From: Corynebacterium epidermidicanis
Lineage (GTDB): Bacteria; Actinomycetota; Actinomycetes; Mycobacteriales; Mycobacteriaceae
Assembly: GCF_001021025.1 (NCBI RefSeq)
Contig: NZ_CP011541.1
Span: 558,001-622,000 of the forward strand
Reading direction: 5' to 3'
Length of the DNA: 64,000 bases
Below the pieces are notes generated by a model that was not told the DNA's origin, made no database searches, and worked only from the letters and a program-made list of their open reading frames with translations. Numbering within the stretch: position 1 is the first letter of the stretch; the number at the start of each line of letters is the position of its first letter. This document shows positions 1 to 9,442 of this stretch, one piece after another. The translations under genes were made by a program, and so were the position numbers.

Positions 1-9
1 GCGTGCTCC

Positions 10-564
10 TTGTTGGCCCAGTTCTTCACCAGCTTGATGAGCAGCTCAGCAGAGCGACCAAGCGACCTTTACTTCATATTAATTGCCGTCAATTCCATTT
101 TGTTTGTGCTCTCCATAGCCTGTTTTGTCGTATTTTGGCGTCGTGACATGGTTTGGGCATTATCCATGTTCCTATTGGGGTTGGTGGGAACCAGTGTTTA
201 CCAATACGAAATGCACACCATGCCAGAGATGGTGGAAAACTTCGCCACAGCCGAGTACCCCATCCGGCTCTCTCAGCTGATTCTGCCATTAGGGTTGATC
301 CCAATTTCCGTGTTGTGCTTTCATGACGACCGCGTCCCTAACTTGTTGGCGTACTTCTTTGCGATAAACGCGACCTGCTGGTTCACCCTAAGCGCAGTCA
401 ACGGCAACGTATCGGCACAAGTGTTCTGGGCCTTCATGACGGACCTTTCCGCGCTGATCGCCAATGGCGCGTTGTGCACCTGGATGATCTACCTTGGTTC
501 GAGTGTGTTGAAAGCGCCGGCGAAAGGCGAATCCGGAGGAAACACACCAGTGCCCGCAAGTTAA
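10..564 (+). CDS. Multi-pass membrane protein, unknown function (5' end uncertain)
   Basis: Not a family I recognise. The product of about 175-184 residues is strongly hydrophobic in blocks, with roughly five membrane segments, the first just after the polar MSSSAERPSDL stretch, and a short polar tail rich in G, P and S. The frame is open to the left edge of the window, so the true start may lie outside. Inside, a TTG at 10 or an ATG at 37 are possible and neither has a clear Shine-Dalgarno site. It ends 10 nt before xthA and may be co-transcribed with it. Confidence 0.6.
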   Translation: MLAQFFTSLMSSSAERPSDLYFILIAVNSILFVLSIACFVVFWRRDMVWALSMFLLGLVGTSVYQYEMHTMPEMVENFATAEYPIRLSQLILPLGLIPISVLCFHDDRVPNLLAYFFAINATCWFTLSAVNGNVSAQVFWAFMTDLSALIANGALCTWMIYLGSSVLKAPAKGESGGNTPVPAS

Positions 565-574
565 GCTGTGAGTC

Positions 575-1480
575 ATGACTTTCACAATTAGCACCGTCAA
601 CGTCAATGGAATCCGCGCCGCGGTGAAGGAACGAAGCGAAGAAAACAAGGGTTTTCTTGCCTGGCTCAACGAATCTACCAGCGATGTGGTGCTGCTCCAG
701 GAAGTGCGCGCCAGTGAAAAGCAAACCTTGGACGCCCTAGCCCCTGCGTTGGATGACGGTTGGCACTACATAGGCGCTGAAGCATCAGCGAAAGGGCGCG
801 CCGGGGTGGGGATCCTGTCGCGCAGCCCGCTCACTGAGGTCAAGGTTGGTATCCCAGGTTTTGAAGAAGCAGGCCGCTACATTTCGGGGACTCTCTCCGA
901 AGAAGGCATCACGGTGGCATCATTGTACTTGCCGTCGGGAAGCGCGGGCACCGAAAAGCAGGACGAAAAGTACCTGTTCTTGGATGTGTTTGAGGACTAT
1001 CTCGCTGGGCTCGCTCAGGCGCACCAGCAGATGGTAATTGGTGGCGACTGGAACATCTGCCATCGGCAACAGGATTTGAAGAACTGGAAAACCAACCAGA
1101 AGAAGTCCGGGTTTTTGCCTGATGAGCGGGCGTTCATGGATGCCGTATTCGGGTGTTACCCGGATGAGGAATCGCAAGTGGAAGCGCACGGGGAGTTCCT
1201 TGGTGCGGTGGATTATGTTGCCAGCAAGCCACGTCGTCAGCCGACTACCCAGCCTGCTTGGTTCGATGTCGCCCGTCGGCTCAACCCGGAAGATGCCGCC
1301 TACACCTGGTGGACGTATCGAGGTCAGGCTTTTGACACCGATGCCGGGTGGCGGATCGACTACCAAGCCGCCACTGCCGCGATGTTGGAAAAGGCTGTGC
1401 TTGCGTGGGTGGACAAAGCAAACGCTTATGATTTGCGCTGGTCAGATCACTCGCCGCTGAACGTCACCTATCAGATCTGA
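575..1480 (+). CDS. xthA: Exodeoxyribonuclease III (AP endonuclease family)
   Basis: A 301-residue member of the endonuclease/exonuclease/phosphatase superfamily that should cut DNA at abasic sites and trim 3' ends in base-excision repair. Visible signatures are the N-terminal NVNGIR motif (residues 9-14), the metal-binding Glu in LLQEV (E43), the GDWN motif (D158, N160) and the C-terminal catalytic WSDHSPL (D291-H292). Length is slightly above the usual 260-280 residues. It sits 10 nt after the membrane protein gene and converges on the DCC/panC pair, overlapping the DCC gene by 10 nt at its 3' end. Confidence 0.93.
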   Translation: MTFTISTVNVNGIRAAVKERSEENKGFLAWLNESTSDVVLLQEVRASEKQTLDALAPALDDGWHYIGAEASAKGRAGVGILSRSPLTEVKVGIPGFEEAGRYISGTLSEEGITVASLYLPSGSAGTEKQDEKYLFLDVFEDYLAGLAQAHQQMVIGGDWNICHRQQDLKNWKTNQKKSGFLPDERAFMDAVFGCYPDEESQVEAHGEFLGAVDYVASKPRRQPTTQPAWFDVARRLNPEDAAYTWWTYRGQAFDTDAGWRIDYQAATAAMLEKAVLAWVDKANAYDLRWSDHSPLNVTYQI

Positions 1481-1794
1481 CAGCTAGATACGCCCACTAG
1501 CGGGCCGAGTCGGTGGCGGTTCATTGCGACGAGACGATAAATGATCGCCGCCGGAGGTATGCCCACTACGCGGCCCAAAAAACGGATCAGGGCGGTTCGC
1601 CCGTGGCGGAGCAACGCGTGGCTGATCCCGCGGTGCCCGAGGAATTCCTTGCCGTTGTCGTCGACGTAGTAGGCGTTTCGTTGGATGTAAAGGCCACGGC
1701 CTGGGGCTGTGGTGAGGTTGGTGGTCATGCGACGCAGATGACCTACGGCCCAGGTGCAAAAACCGCAGTCCGCGTCGTAGTAGAACACGCTCAT
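1471..1794 (-). CDS. DCC-family thiol-disulfide oxidoreductase-like protein (DUF393)
   Basis: A 107-residue protein with the DADCGFC motif (C10, C13) immediately after the first strand, the hallmark of the DCC/DUF393 family, a predicted thioredoxin-like group of unknown substrate. Its start codon overlaps the panC stop by 4 nt, so the two are translationally coupled. What it does for pantothenate synthesis, if anything, cannot be said from the sequence. The 3' end overlaps the end of convergent xthA. Confidence 0.82.
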   Translation of the reverse strand: MSVFYYDADCGFCTWAVGHLRRMTTNLTTAPGRGLYIQRNAYYVDDNGKEFLGHRGISHALLRHGRTALIRFLGRVVGIPPAAIIYRLVAMNRHRLGPLVGVSSCQI

Positions 1795-2684
1795 GACGGA
1801 CGGGGCTGGCCGGTAACTTCTTCGGAGCCGAAGTCGATGCCGACGTTGTCGAGTAGTCGAGTGCTGCCAATCCGGGCTGCTACCAGGAGCCGGTTGGCTC
1901 CTCGCGGGTCGACGTCGCCAAGCTGCGCCCCGCGCAGTTCCAGGTAGTCCACAGCAATGCTGGGCTGCGCCTCGAGCACTGCTTGGGCCGCAGCGAGGAC
2001 GGCCTCGGGACCCTGGCCAGCGTGGTAGGCACCCGCCGTCAGCGCGGCCGAGAGTGTTAAGGCGAGCTCGCGCTGCTCAGTGGACAGGTATGCATTGCGG
2101 GAGGACAGCGCGAGGCCGTCGGTTTCGCGGACGATAGCGGAACCGATGACCTGGACATCCAGGTTGAGGTCGGTAACCATCTGTTGGACCAGCAACAATT
2201 GCTGATAGTCCTTTTCTCCGAAGATTGCGTGGGTGCAGTGGGACAGCTGCATCAGTTTGTGGACGATCGTCAACATGCCAGCAAAATGGCCCGGCCGGGA
2301 TGCGCCCTCCAAAATGTCGCCGAGAGGCCCAGGAGTAATCATTGTTCGTGGCCCGTGCGGGTACATCTCCTCAGCTGCGGGGGCAAACACCGCATCCGCA
2401 CCAATTGCTCGCAGCTTTTCGACGTCCGTTTCCAACGTACGCGGGTAGGCAGCCAAATCTTCACTTGGGCCGAATTGCGTGGGGTTGACGAAAATACTCA
2501 CCACGACCAGCGCACCGGGGATCCGTTTAGCTTGCGTCACTAAGGAAAGGTGACCGGCGTGCAGTGCACCCATGGTGGGCACAAGTACAACGGGTCGCGC
2601 GAGTTTTCGCCATGCGCGCGTGAGCTGCGCGATCTCGGAAGCTGCGTGAAACACGGTGGCCTGGCCTGGTTGGAAAGTGCTCAT
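1791..2684 (-). CDS. panC: Pantothenate synthetase
   Basis: Condenses pantoate and beta-alanine with ATP to pantothenate. About 297 residues with the nucleotidyltransferase signatures PTMGALHAGH (HxGH), FVNPTQFGPSEDL, EKDYQQL and the KMSKS-like SSRNAYL. Two Met codons lie three codons apart (2693 and 2684). A GGAAG stretch lies just upstream of the second but very close to it, so the start is not firmly decided. No panB is adjacent in this window, unlike the panBC pair of C. glutamicum; the downstream partner is instead the DCC-family gene, overlapping by 4 nt. Confidence 0.93.
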   Translation of the reverse strand: MSTFQPGQATVFHAASEIAQLTRAWRKLARPVVLVPTMGALHAGHLSLVTQAKRIPGALVVVSIFVNPTQFGPSEDLAAYPRTLETDVEKLRAIGADAVFAPAAEEMYPHGPRTMITPGPLGDILEGASRPGHFAGMLTIVHKLMQLSHCTHAIFGEKDYQQLLLVQQMVTDLNLDVQVIGSAIVRETDGLALSSRNAYLSTEQRELALTLSAALTAGAYHAGQGPEAVLAAAQAVLEAQPSIAVDYLELRGAQLGDVDPRGANRLLVAARIGSTRLLDNVGIDFGSEEVTGQPRPS

Positions 2685-2802
2685 GGCTTCCACATTGTAG
2701 TGTGGCGTTACCGTGGCGTTTCACGTCGGCTGCGCTCGGGGAACCGGCTGGCTGCGGTGCGCGTTTGGGTTAAGTTATGGCGAACCAAGCAGACGAAGGC
2801 GA

Positions 2803-2808
2803 TAGACT
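2803..2808 (+). promoter_or_regulatory. -10 box of trpS (leaderless)
   Basis: TAGACT ends 8 nt before the ATG of trpS and no Shine-Dalgarno site is present, so transcription should start at or next to the A of the start codon. The -35 region is not clear. Confidence 0.5.
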
Positions 2809-2810
2809 AA

Positions 2811-3845
<1,035 letters not shown>

Positions 3846-3918
3846 CTTGCGACGGCTGGTGGCGCAGCTCACGTCGAAAAGCGCGCGGTTAGCGGAAGTT
3901 GGGTAACAATCCCGCAAA

Positions 3919-3967
3919 GACCTGCACCACGGAACCCTAAGTGTCGTGTGGTGCAGGTCATTTGTCA
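3919..3967 (+). terminator. Hairpin terminator after trpS
   Basis: A perfect 12-bp inverted repeat (3919-3930 with 3948-3959) around a 17-nt loop, followed by the T-rich ATTTGTCATT. It lies between trpS and the next gene in the same direction. Confidence 0.7.
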
Positions 3968-4019
3968 TTAGGGTGGAACAGAACGTTATTAATTATTTGT
4001 GAAAGGTTAGCCACCCACT

Positions 4020-5090
4020 ATGCCTGCTGTTACCCGACCGGAAAAATCGAAGACCGATGAATACGGGATTGAGCGTGTTAACAAGGACGACCCGGGGTTT
4101 GTCGCTAAGTTGAGGCTCGAGCATGAATGGTTTGACCATCTCATGCGGATGAACGAGAGGTTTGGGCAGTCCGGCGGTAACCAATATGCCGCCGGCATTA
4201 CCTACTTTTCGGTGCTCTCGATGTTCCCCATCCTGATGCTGGTATTCGCCGGTGCTGGTTTTGCCTTGGCGAACAACCCAGAACTCTTAGCCGAGGTGCA
4301 GGCTAAGATCGCCGACTCCGCGCAAGGGGAGATGGGCAAGACTATCAACGAGGTGCTGGTCACGGCGATCGATCAGCGAGGCGCTATCGCTGGAATCGGT
4401 ACGTTGACGGCCTTATGGTCCGGGCTGGGATGGATGGCCAACCTGCGCTACGGGGTTTCCAAGATGTGGAAAGTTGATCCGAATGCGCAGAATTTCCTCG
4501 TAGGGAAGCTGAAAGACCTTGTTGGTTTGATCGGACTGTTGGTGGCGTTGGTGGTTGCGTTTGGCGTAACCGCGGTTGGTTCTTCGGGACTGACGATGAC
4601 CTTGATGGAACGCATTGGCCTAGACCATATCCCGGGTATCAGCACTGTCGCTTTCGTCGTCGCCTTGGTGGTTGGCTTGCTGGCGAACTTCCTGGTTTTC
4701 CTGTGGTTGATCAAGTACTTGCCGCGTACGAAGGTGCCGATGCGCTCAGCGATCCACGCAGCCATGATCGGCGCGGTGGCCTTTGAGGTGTTTAAGCAGC
4801 TGGCCAGCGTGTTCTTCTCAAATGGCCTGAAGAACCCCGCGGGTGCGACCTTCGGTCCGATTATTGGGCTGATGGTCTTGTTGTACTTTGTTTGGCGTAT
4901 CCTGCTGTACTGCTCTGCCTGGGCGGCAACCACTCGAGAGTCCCTGGCCCAAGCCGTTGTGGAGGTGCCGGAACCGGCGGTTATCCGGGTCCGCAATGAG
5001 GTGCGTGCTAAGCCTGCGTCTCCCGCAGTGTGGGGGTTGTCCGCGTTGGCAGGTACGGTTGTTGCGGCGCTGGCATTCCGCAAGAAATAA
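4020..5090 (+). CDS. YihY/BrkB-family inner membrane protein
   Basis: A 356-residue protein with a polar N-terminus of about 50 residues and then six hydrophobic segments in the pattern of the YihY/virulence factor BrkB family (once misnamed ribonuclease BN). Diagnostic are the GGNQYAAGITYFSVLSMFP stretch ahead of the first membrane segment and the FGPIIGLMVLLYFVW segment. The tail has a further hydrophobic stretch ending in basic residues. The biochemical role of the family is unsettled. It follows trpS, as in other corynebacteria, after a terminator. Confidence 0.85.
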   Translation: MPAVTRPEKSKTDEYGIERVNKDDPGFVAKLRLEHEWFDHLMRMNERFGQSGGNQYAAGITYFSVLSMFPILMLVFAGAGFALANNPELLAEVQAKIADSAQGEMGKTINEVLVTAIDQRGAIAGIGTLTALWSGLGWMANLRYGVSKMWKVDPNAQNFLVGKLKDLVGLIGLLVALVVAFGVTAVGSSGLTMTLMERIGLDHIPGISTVAFVVALVVGLLANFLVFLWLIKYLPRTKVPMRSAIHAAMIGAVAFEVFKQLASVFFSNGLKNPAGATFGPIIGLMVLLYFVWRILLYCSAWAATTRESLAQAVVEVPEPAVIRVRNEVRAKPASPAVWGLSALAGTVVAALAFRKK

Positions 5091-5162
5091 CTTGTGAGTA
5101 AGCTTTGAAATGCTGGTTAAAAGCACTTCATCGATTTTCTCAATTGCAAAGGACTATGTGCG

Positions 5163-5957
5163 ATGGCTCCGTTGGGCAATCAGGATAATTTCTATACCCG
5201 ATTGAATCTCGATCCCAGTGCTAGTTCCGAAGAATTGGGGATTTTGCTAGCTGGCCGGGATGCGCAGTTCGACCAGTACGGGGTGCCTCCTGAGGCCCCC
5301 GAGCGTCGCGAAACGATGGTGGCCTATGGCATCCTGAGCAAGGAAGAAAACCGCAGGCTTTACGACGAAGCGATCCTCAACCACCGCCCGCTACAACAAT
5401 ACGAGCTGGAGCACCTCGCTAACTTTGGTGCGTGGCCGGTGATTGCCCAACCTTTTGCTGCCCCTTCGTATGCTGCTCACGTGCCTGAGGTAGCTACGCC
5501 CCAATCGCCCTCCGGGCCTCCCTACGCTTTTGCATTGCCGATGCGAGCCTCCATGGGGATGCGGATATGGATGTCCGTCATCGACACATTTCTGGCGATG
5601 ATGTTGGGTGGGGCGGGTGCGGTCGCTGTCGAGGGAGCTGGTGGCATGTTTGAAATCGCGGTGTTCGGTATCGTAATGGTGGCTTACTTCTTGGTGTCGG
5701 AAGTCTGGTTAGGTGCCTCACCAGCCAAAATGATGTATGGTTACACGGTTCGCGATATCGATACTGGCAAGAAGCTAACCCTGGCGCAGGCTGCGAAGCG
5801 CAATTGGTGGCGGCTGTCCTGTCTGGTGCCAGGGGTAGGGCCCGTGATCTCGGGTATCGCAGCATTAGTGCTGGTCTCTACGATTACGCCAGCGAACGGC
5901 CAACTTGGCAGCCATGATCGCCTCGGCGGGGCTGAAGTAGTGCGACGCAATCGCTAG
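5163..5957 (+). CDS. RDD-domain membrane protein with J-domain-like N-terminus
   Basis: 264 residues. Residues 1-75 read like a degenerate J-domain: NFYTRLNLDPSASSEEL, then YGILSKEENRRLYDEAI, without an HPD motif. A Pro/Ala-rich linker follows, and from about residue 125 an RDD domain with membrane segments, including the family's conserved Arg/Asp region around WMSVIDTFLA and the GYTVRDIDTGKKLT loop. The substrate of RDD proteins is mostly unknown; some affect ion tolerance. Same direction and close spacing as the genes on both sides. Confidence 0.75.
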   Translation: MAPLGNQDNFYTRLNLDPSASSEELGILLAGRDAQFDQYGVPPEAPERRETMVAYGILSKEENRRLYDEAILNHRPLQQYELEHLANFGAWPVIAQPFAAPSYAAHVPEVATPQSPSGPPYAFALPMRASMGMRIWMSVIDTFLAMMLGGAGAVAVEGAGGMFEIAVFGIVMVAYFLVSEVWLGASPAKMMYGYTVRDIDTGKKLTLAQAAKRNWWRLSCLVPGVGPVISGIAALVLVSTITPANGQLGSHDRLGGAEVVRRNR

Positions 5958-5966
5958 CGCGTTGCC

Positions 5967-5972
5967 TAGACT
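5967..5972 (+). promoter_or_regulatory. -10 box of the deaminase-like gene (leaderless)
   Basis: TAGACT lies 7 nt before the ATG at 5980, the same hexamer as before trpS. This supports ATG 5980 as start rather than the upstream in-frame TTG at 5962. Confidence 0.45.
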
Positions 5973-5979
5973 GAAAAAC

Positions 5980-6954
5980 ATGCATGATGACCTTCACGTA
6001 AGCCCGGAATACAAAGCCCACGCATCCGACCTGGTGCGGAGCCTGCCCAAGATCGAGATTTTCGACTCGCTCGCTGGCGCCATCCGCCCCGATACCGCTA
6101 GCGAATTGGGTGATGTTCGGGATGACGCGGCCTGGACCCGCATCGCCAAGGAAGCGGTGGAGGACCTCGCTGCCGATGGAGTGGTGTATGCCGAGCTTCG
6201 GCATCCGATTGCAAATGATGCTGAGCTGGCGGCCATCTGTGCTGGCTTGCAACAAGGGGAGAAAAACACCGGCATCACCGCGCGCCTCCTGGTAGAACTG
6301 GCTGGCGATTCCGCGACGGAGCACGCCGCCTTGCTCAGCGCGCACCTTATGGTGGTGGGTGCTGTCATCACCGATGAACCCGCGCTTGCGGCAGCACCGG
6401 TGTTGGCCGAAAACTTCATTCCGTTCAGCGTGGACTGTCGCGCTATTGAACTCACTAATGCCGTGCTCACTGGGGCGGCACGCCTTACCCAGGCGATCGA
6501 TATTTACGAAGACTTCCATGTGGACATTGAGGGCATCCACCCCGGTCCGTTGTCGGCGCATGTGCGCGATCGGGAGGTGCCGGTGGAAATGTCGCTCACC
6601 TCGGCCGTCGAGTCCGGGCTTGTCGACGAGCTCGGCGAACACCCATTCCCGCTGCTACATCAGCTCGGCTTCACGTGTGTGCTCGGCGTAGAAAACCGCC
6701 AAGGTGGCCGGACACTGTCCGCGGAGATGCAGGTGCTGGTCGATGGTTTTGATTTTGGGTTGGAGGAACTTTTCCAGCTCACCCTGAATGCGGTGGAGAG
6801 CTGTTTCCTGCCGCTGCCACAGCGCAAGGAGCTGTTGCATGACGTGGTGGTGCCCGGCTTCCAGCAATTCGCGGAAGAACCAGATGATCCAGAGCAAGAC
6901 ACCGAAGACGACGAAGCCGGTGACGTTGAGCTCAACATCACCGGCCTGGATTAG
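5980..6954 (+). CDS. Adenosine deaminase-like protein lacking the metal ligands
   Basis: About 324 residues that follow the adenosine deaminase family along their length: LPKIEIFDSLAGAIRPDT (residues 22-39) matches the family's LPKxELHxHLxGxxRP, and AADGVVYAELRHP, SLTSAVESGLVDELGEHP and LNAVESCFLP correspond to later family blocks. The HxH metal site is FDS here, and the Asp-Asp pair of the TDDP motif is replaced in CVLGVENRQ. The Zn-dependent deamination chemistry should therefore be absent. An acidic tail (residues 300-320) is added. Best read as a conserved non-enzymatic paralogue; its role is unknown. Confidence 0.7.
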   Translation: MHDDLHVSPEYKAHASDLVRSLPKIEIFDSLAGAIRPDTASELGDVRDDAAWTRIAKEAVEDLAADGVVYAELRHPIANDAELAAICAGLQQGEKNTGITARLLVELAGDSATEHAALLSAHLMVVGAVITDEPALAAAPVLAENFIPFSVDCRAIELTNAVLTGAARLTQAIDIYEDFHVDIEGIHPGPLSAHVRDREVPVEMSLTSAVESGLVDELGEHPFPLLHQLGFTCVLGVENRQGGRTLSAEMQVLVDGFDFGLEELFQLTLNAVESCFLPLPQRKELLHDVVVPGFQQFAEEPDDPEQDTEDDEAGDVELNITGLD

Positions 6955-6963
6955 GGCAGTGCT

Positions 6964-8190
6964 TTAGACCTTGGAGAATCGCTTGGTGAGCGATTCCTCG
7001 AGTTGCTTCCAGCCTTCCGCCTCATCGGTGTATGGGGCGGAAGGGATGTAAGAGGAGTGCGCGCCCAGCATGTAGGAGATGTAGTCCTGCAGCCCTGGGT
7101 TGGCCAGCAGGAGTGAGTTCAGGGAGTCGTCGTCGGCCCAGTCGGCGGCGTCGGCAAGCAGTTCGTAGGCTTGGCGCATCTGGTTGGTGTCCACTTCTTT
7201 AGGGCCTTTGGCGATGTCGCGGGTGAGCCCAGTGAAGGAGTAGATGTTGTCCCGGTGCACGCTGATTTCCGCAGTGCCGCCGTTGACGGCATCCATGACT
7301 TCCGGCCAGGTGGCAACTCTCGCGAGGTCGTGATCTTCGTGTTCCACGAGCCAGCGCAGCAGGGCCTTCGGGTTAGAGAAGGTCCGGATTTCGCCGAATT
7401 TGCCCAGGAAGACTGGGGAATTGTTGACATAGGTGCGCAGGGTGTAGAGCACCCGGCCGTCGATGGCGATTTTTATCGGGTCAATGCCGGTGGTTCCCCA
7501 GAGGGACTCGTCGTAGGGGTCAACTGCTGCAGCCGCGGCGGCGGCTTCCTGCTCCCGGCGCTCCTTTTCGGCCTTGGCATCAGCAATCGCCTTGTCGATG
7601 TCTTGCTGCGCCACCTCGACCTCAGCCTCATTGAGGCTCGGGGTGTGCACGAGCTCGTCGAGCTTATCGACGACCCCATCCCAACGCTTCAGCACGGTGC
7701 GACCGATAGCAGACCACTCCGAAAAACCGTTTTCCCCGGCGAAATGCTCGGATCCGCGCTCGACGTTGCCGAGCATGGAATAGCTGGCGAAGAAGGTGGC
7801 TACCTCAGCAATCGAGGCAACATTGCCCAAGCTTTGGGTGACGGCGAAGGCGCGGGCAACACCTTTGACATTGTCATGGGATGGGCGTTCCGCCAGCAGG
7901 GCAGGGGTGCCGATGACATCGTAAAGATCACGCGGACCAGGCACGACCCGGTCTGCAGGTCCTGCCTGGAAAGCAGCCCACTGGGGGTGCGAGCTGAGGT
8001 CGTGCGTAGGGTTCGCTTTCAGGTAAGCCAACAGCTGTGCTGGGCTTTCGAAGAAGAAGACGTGGTCGCCCTTGCCTAGGAATGCTTGCCATTCTGCGCC
8101 GTGCTCTTTCCAGAGTGGAGCCCACAAGGTGTAGTAGTCGCCCTCGGTGAGGGCCAGTTTGATCGGGAGGATGCCTTCGGTTTTCGCCAT
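6964..8190 (-). CDS. Conserved actinobacterial protein with an internal duplication
   Basis: I recognise no enzyme domain. The roughly 408-residue protein contains two related units. The first (about residues 6-80) begins GILPIKLALTEGDYYTLWAP. The second (about 235-305) begins GIDPIKIAIDGRVLYTLRTY. Both continue with a FLGK-G segment, an F-S-PxxLLxxL helix and an HDL motif. A Lys/Glu/Ala-rich likely coiled coil (about residues 195-225) lies between them. ATG 8190 is preferred over GTG 8196 because TAATAT lies 8 nt upstream, giving a leaderless start. Converges on the deaminase-like gene. Confidence 0.75.
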   Translation of the reverse strand: MAKTEGILPIKLALTEGDYYTLWAPLWKEHGAEWQAFLGKGDHVFFFESPAQLLAYLKANPTHDLSSHPQWAAFQAGPADRVVPGPRDLYDVIGTPALLAERPSHDNVKGVARAFAVTQSLGNVASIAEVATFFASYSMLGNVERGSEHFAGENGFSEWSAIGRTVLKRWDGVVDKLDELVHTPSLNEAEVEVAQQDIDKAIADAKAEKERREQEAAAAAAAVDPYDESLWGTTGIDPIKIAIDGRVLYTLRTYVNNSPVFLGKFGEIRTFSNPKALLRWLVEHEDHDLARVATWPEVMDAVNGGTAEISVHRDNIYSFTGLTRDIAKGPKEVDTNQMRQAYELLADAADWADDDSLNSLLLANPGLQDYISYMLGAHSSYIPSAPYTDEAEGWKQLEESLTKRFSKV

Positions 8191-8198
8191 AGTCACAC

Positions 8199-8204
8199 AT
8201 ATTA
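8199..8204 (-). promoter_or_regulatory. -10 box of the duplicated-domain gene (leaderless)
   Basis: TAATAT on the minus strand, 8 nt before the ATG at 8190, with no Shine-Dalgarno site. Confidence 0.45.
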
Positions 8205-8214
8205 GCCGTTTGGG

Positions 8215-9093
8215 TTAGCCAGTAGGTCGGTAGTAGCCCTTGAACGCCATTCCCATGTTTGTTGTTCGGATCGGATTGACGCTGATGGGGTCTCCGGCTT
8301 CCACGATGGATCCGGCGCCGTCGTACATGGCGACGTGCCCATCCCACACCAGCAGATCACCAGCCTGCAGGTCCTCGTAAGCCACGGGACGTCCCACGGT
8401 CTGTTCTTGGGCTAGTCTGGGCAGCTCAATTCCGGCTTGTCGCCACGCCCATTGCGTCAGGCCACTGCAATCAAAACCTGCGCCGGGCGTGGTGCCACCC
8501 CAGACATACGGCACGCCGATCTGGGACTTCGCGGCCGCGACAGCTGCTTCCCCCGCAGCGGTTGAACCGCTCTCGGAAGTTGAGAGTGACACAGTAGACA
8601 TCGCTGGGGTAGGTGCCGGGGCAGCCGGGGGAATTTCTGCTGGCAGCTCCGGTATCGGGGCGAGGGCGACGTCGTTTGCGCGAGTGGTAGCGGGTTCGAG
8701 TTCTTTAGCGAGCTGGGTGAGACGTTCGCCAGCTTTCGCGATTGCAATCCCGGGCAGGGCTAGGAGTTGAGCAAAAGCGATCGCTGCATCGCCGGGGATT
8801 GGCGATAACAAGCGAGGGAGTAGTTTGCCGGCGTCAACAAGGAACTCTTGTCCGATGGCCACCAAGTCGAAGGCAGCTGCGCTAACGATAGGGGTGGCAG
8901 TGGTGACCACCTCCAGTAGTTGGCGGTGGGCGAGCGTGAGGAGCTGGTGGGCGTCGTGCAGCTTGGCTGGGTTGGCGCCGACCGCGGAGGCGAGCTCGGC
9001 GGCTGCATGGAGCTCAGGTATGTGTCCAATTAGTTGCGGTACTATCGGCAGTAGCTTTTCGATTTCCTGCAGGCAATTGACGAGATCGATCAT
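8215..9093 (-). CDS. NlpC/P60 peptidoglycan hydrolase-like protein
   Basis: 292 residues. The N-terminal 140 are helical without a signal peptide, then comes a Pro/Ala/Ser linker (about 145-180), then an NlpC/P60 domain with catalytic Cys in GFDCSGLTQWAW (C209) and His in WDGHVAMY (H253). The YVWGGTTPG motif ahead of the Cys is typical. The family cleaves peptide stems of peptidoglycan. The start overlaps the preceding small helical gene by 4 nt. The absence of a signal peptide together with a small helical partner suggests export by a type VII-like route or as a complex, which is inference. Confidence 0.82.
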   Translation of the reverse strand: MIDLVNCLQEIEKLLPIVPQLIGHIPELHAAAELASAVGANPAKLHDAHQLLTLAHRQLLEVVTTATPIVSAAAFDLVAIGQEFLVDAGKLLPRLLSPIPGDAAIAFAQLLALPGIAIAKAGERLTQLAKELEPATTRANDVALAPIPELPAEIPPAAPAPTPAMSTVSLSTSESGSTAAGEAAVAAAKSQIGVPYVWGGTTPGAGFDCSGLTQWAWRQAGIELPRLAQEQTVGRPVAYEDLQAGDLLVWDGHVAMYDGAGSIVEAGDPISVNPIRTTNMGMAFKGYYRPTG

Positions 9094-9371
9094 GAGTTGC
9101 TCAGCTCCAATCGCTCGAGAGCCTGGGCATGTTGGATGTCGTTTAATTGGGCGTGATCAAGCACACGCAAGGAGTTGTTGGCCACTCGATTGCTGAACGA
9201 GTGCACGGCGGCAACGTAGGAGTTGCAGCGATCCACCGCAGCGGACAAAGCGAAACCAAAGTCATTATCTGGGCAGGCAGTCAGGGAAATCGGGGCGAGT
9301 TGGGCGGTTTGTTGGGAAAGCTCGGCGGACAAACGGACAATTCGGTCTGGTTCAAAATGTAAATCCCTCAT
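9090..9371 (-). CDS. Small helical protein, partner of the NlpC/P60 gene
   Basis: 93 residues, mostly helical in composition, of the size and style of WXG100/ESX-like proteins but without an obvious WxG turn. It begins MRDLHFEPDRIVRLSAELSQ and overlaps the NlpC/P60 start by ATGA. Such small helical gene plus NlpC/P60 pairs are common in corynebacteria. The role is unknown. Divergent from upp. Confidence 0.65.
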   Translation of the reverse strand: MRDLHFEPDRIVRLSAELSQQTAQLAPISLTACPDNDFGFALSAAVDRCNSYVAAVHSFSNRVANNSLRVLDHAQLNDIQHAQALERLELSNS

Positions 9372-9428
9372 ACTTAGTTGGACTGTCCGAGCACCCCAAA
9401 CCGTTCCAAAATTTTCAAAATTAGTGCC

Positions 9429-9434
9429 TAGAAT
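9429..9434 (+). promoter_or_regulatory. -10 box of upp (leaderless)
   Basis: TAGAAT, 8 nt before the upp ATG; no Shine-Dalgarno site in between. Confidence 0.5.
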
Positions 9435-9442
9435 GAGTAAAC

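Noticed and set aside
7171..8079. Plus-strand 302-codon open frame opposite the duplicated-domain gene
   Set aside because: The minus-strand gene shows internal repeats and a good promoter; the plus frame shows neither.
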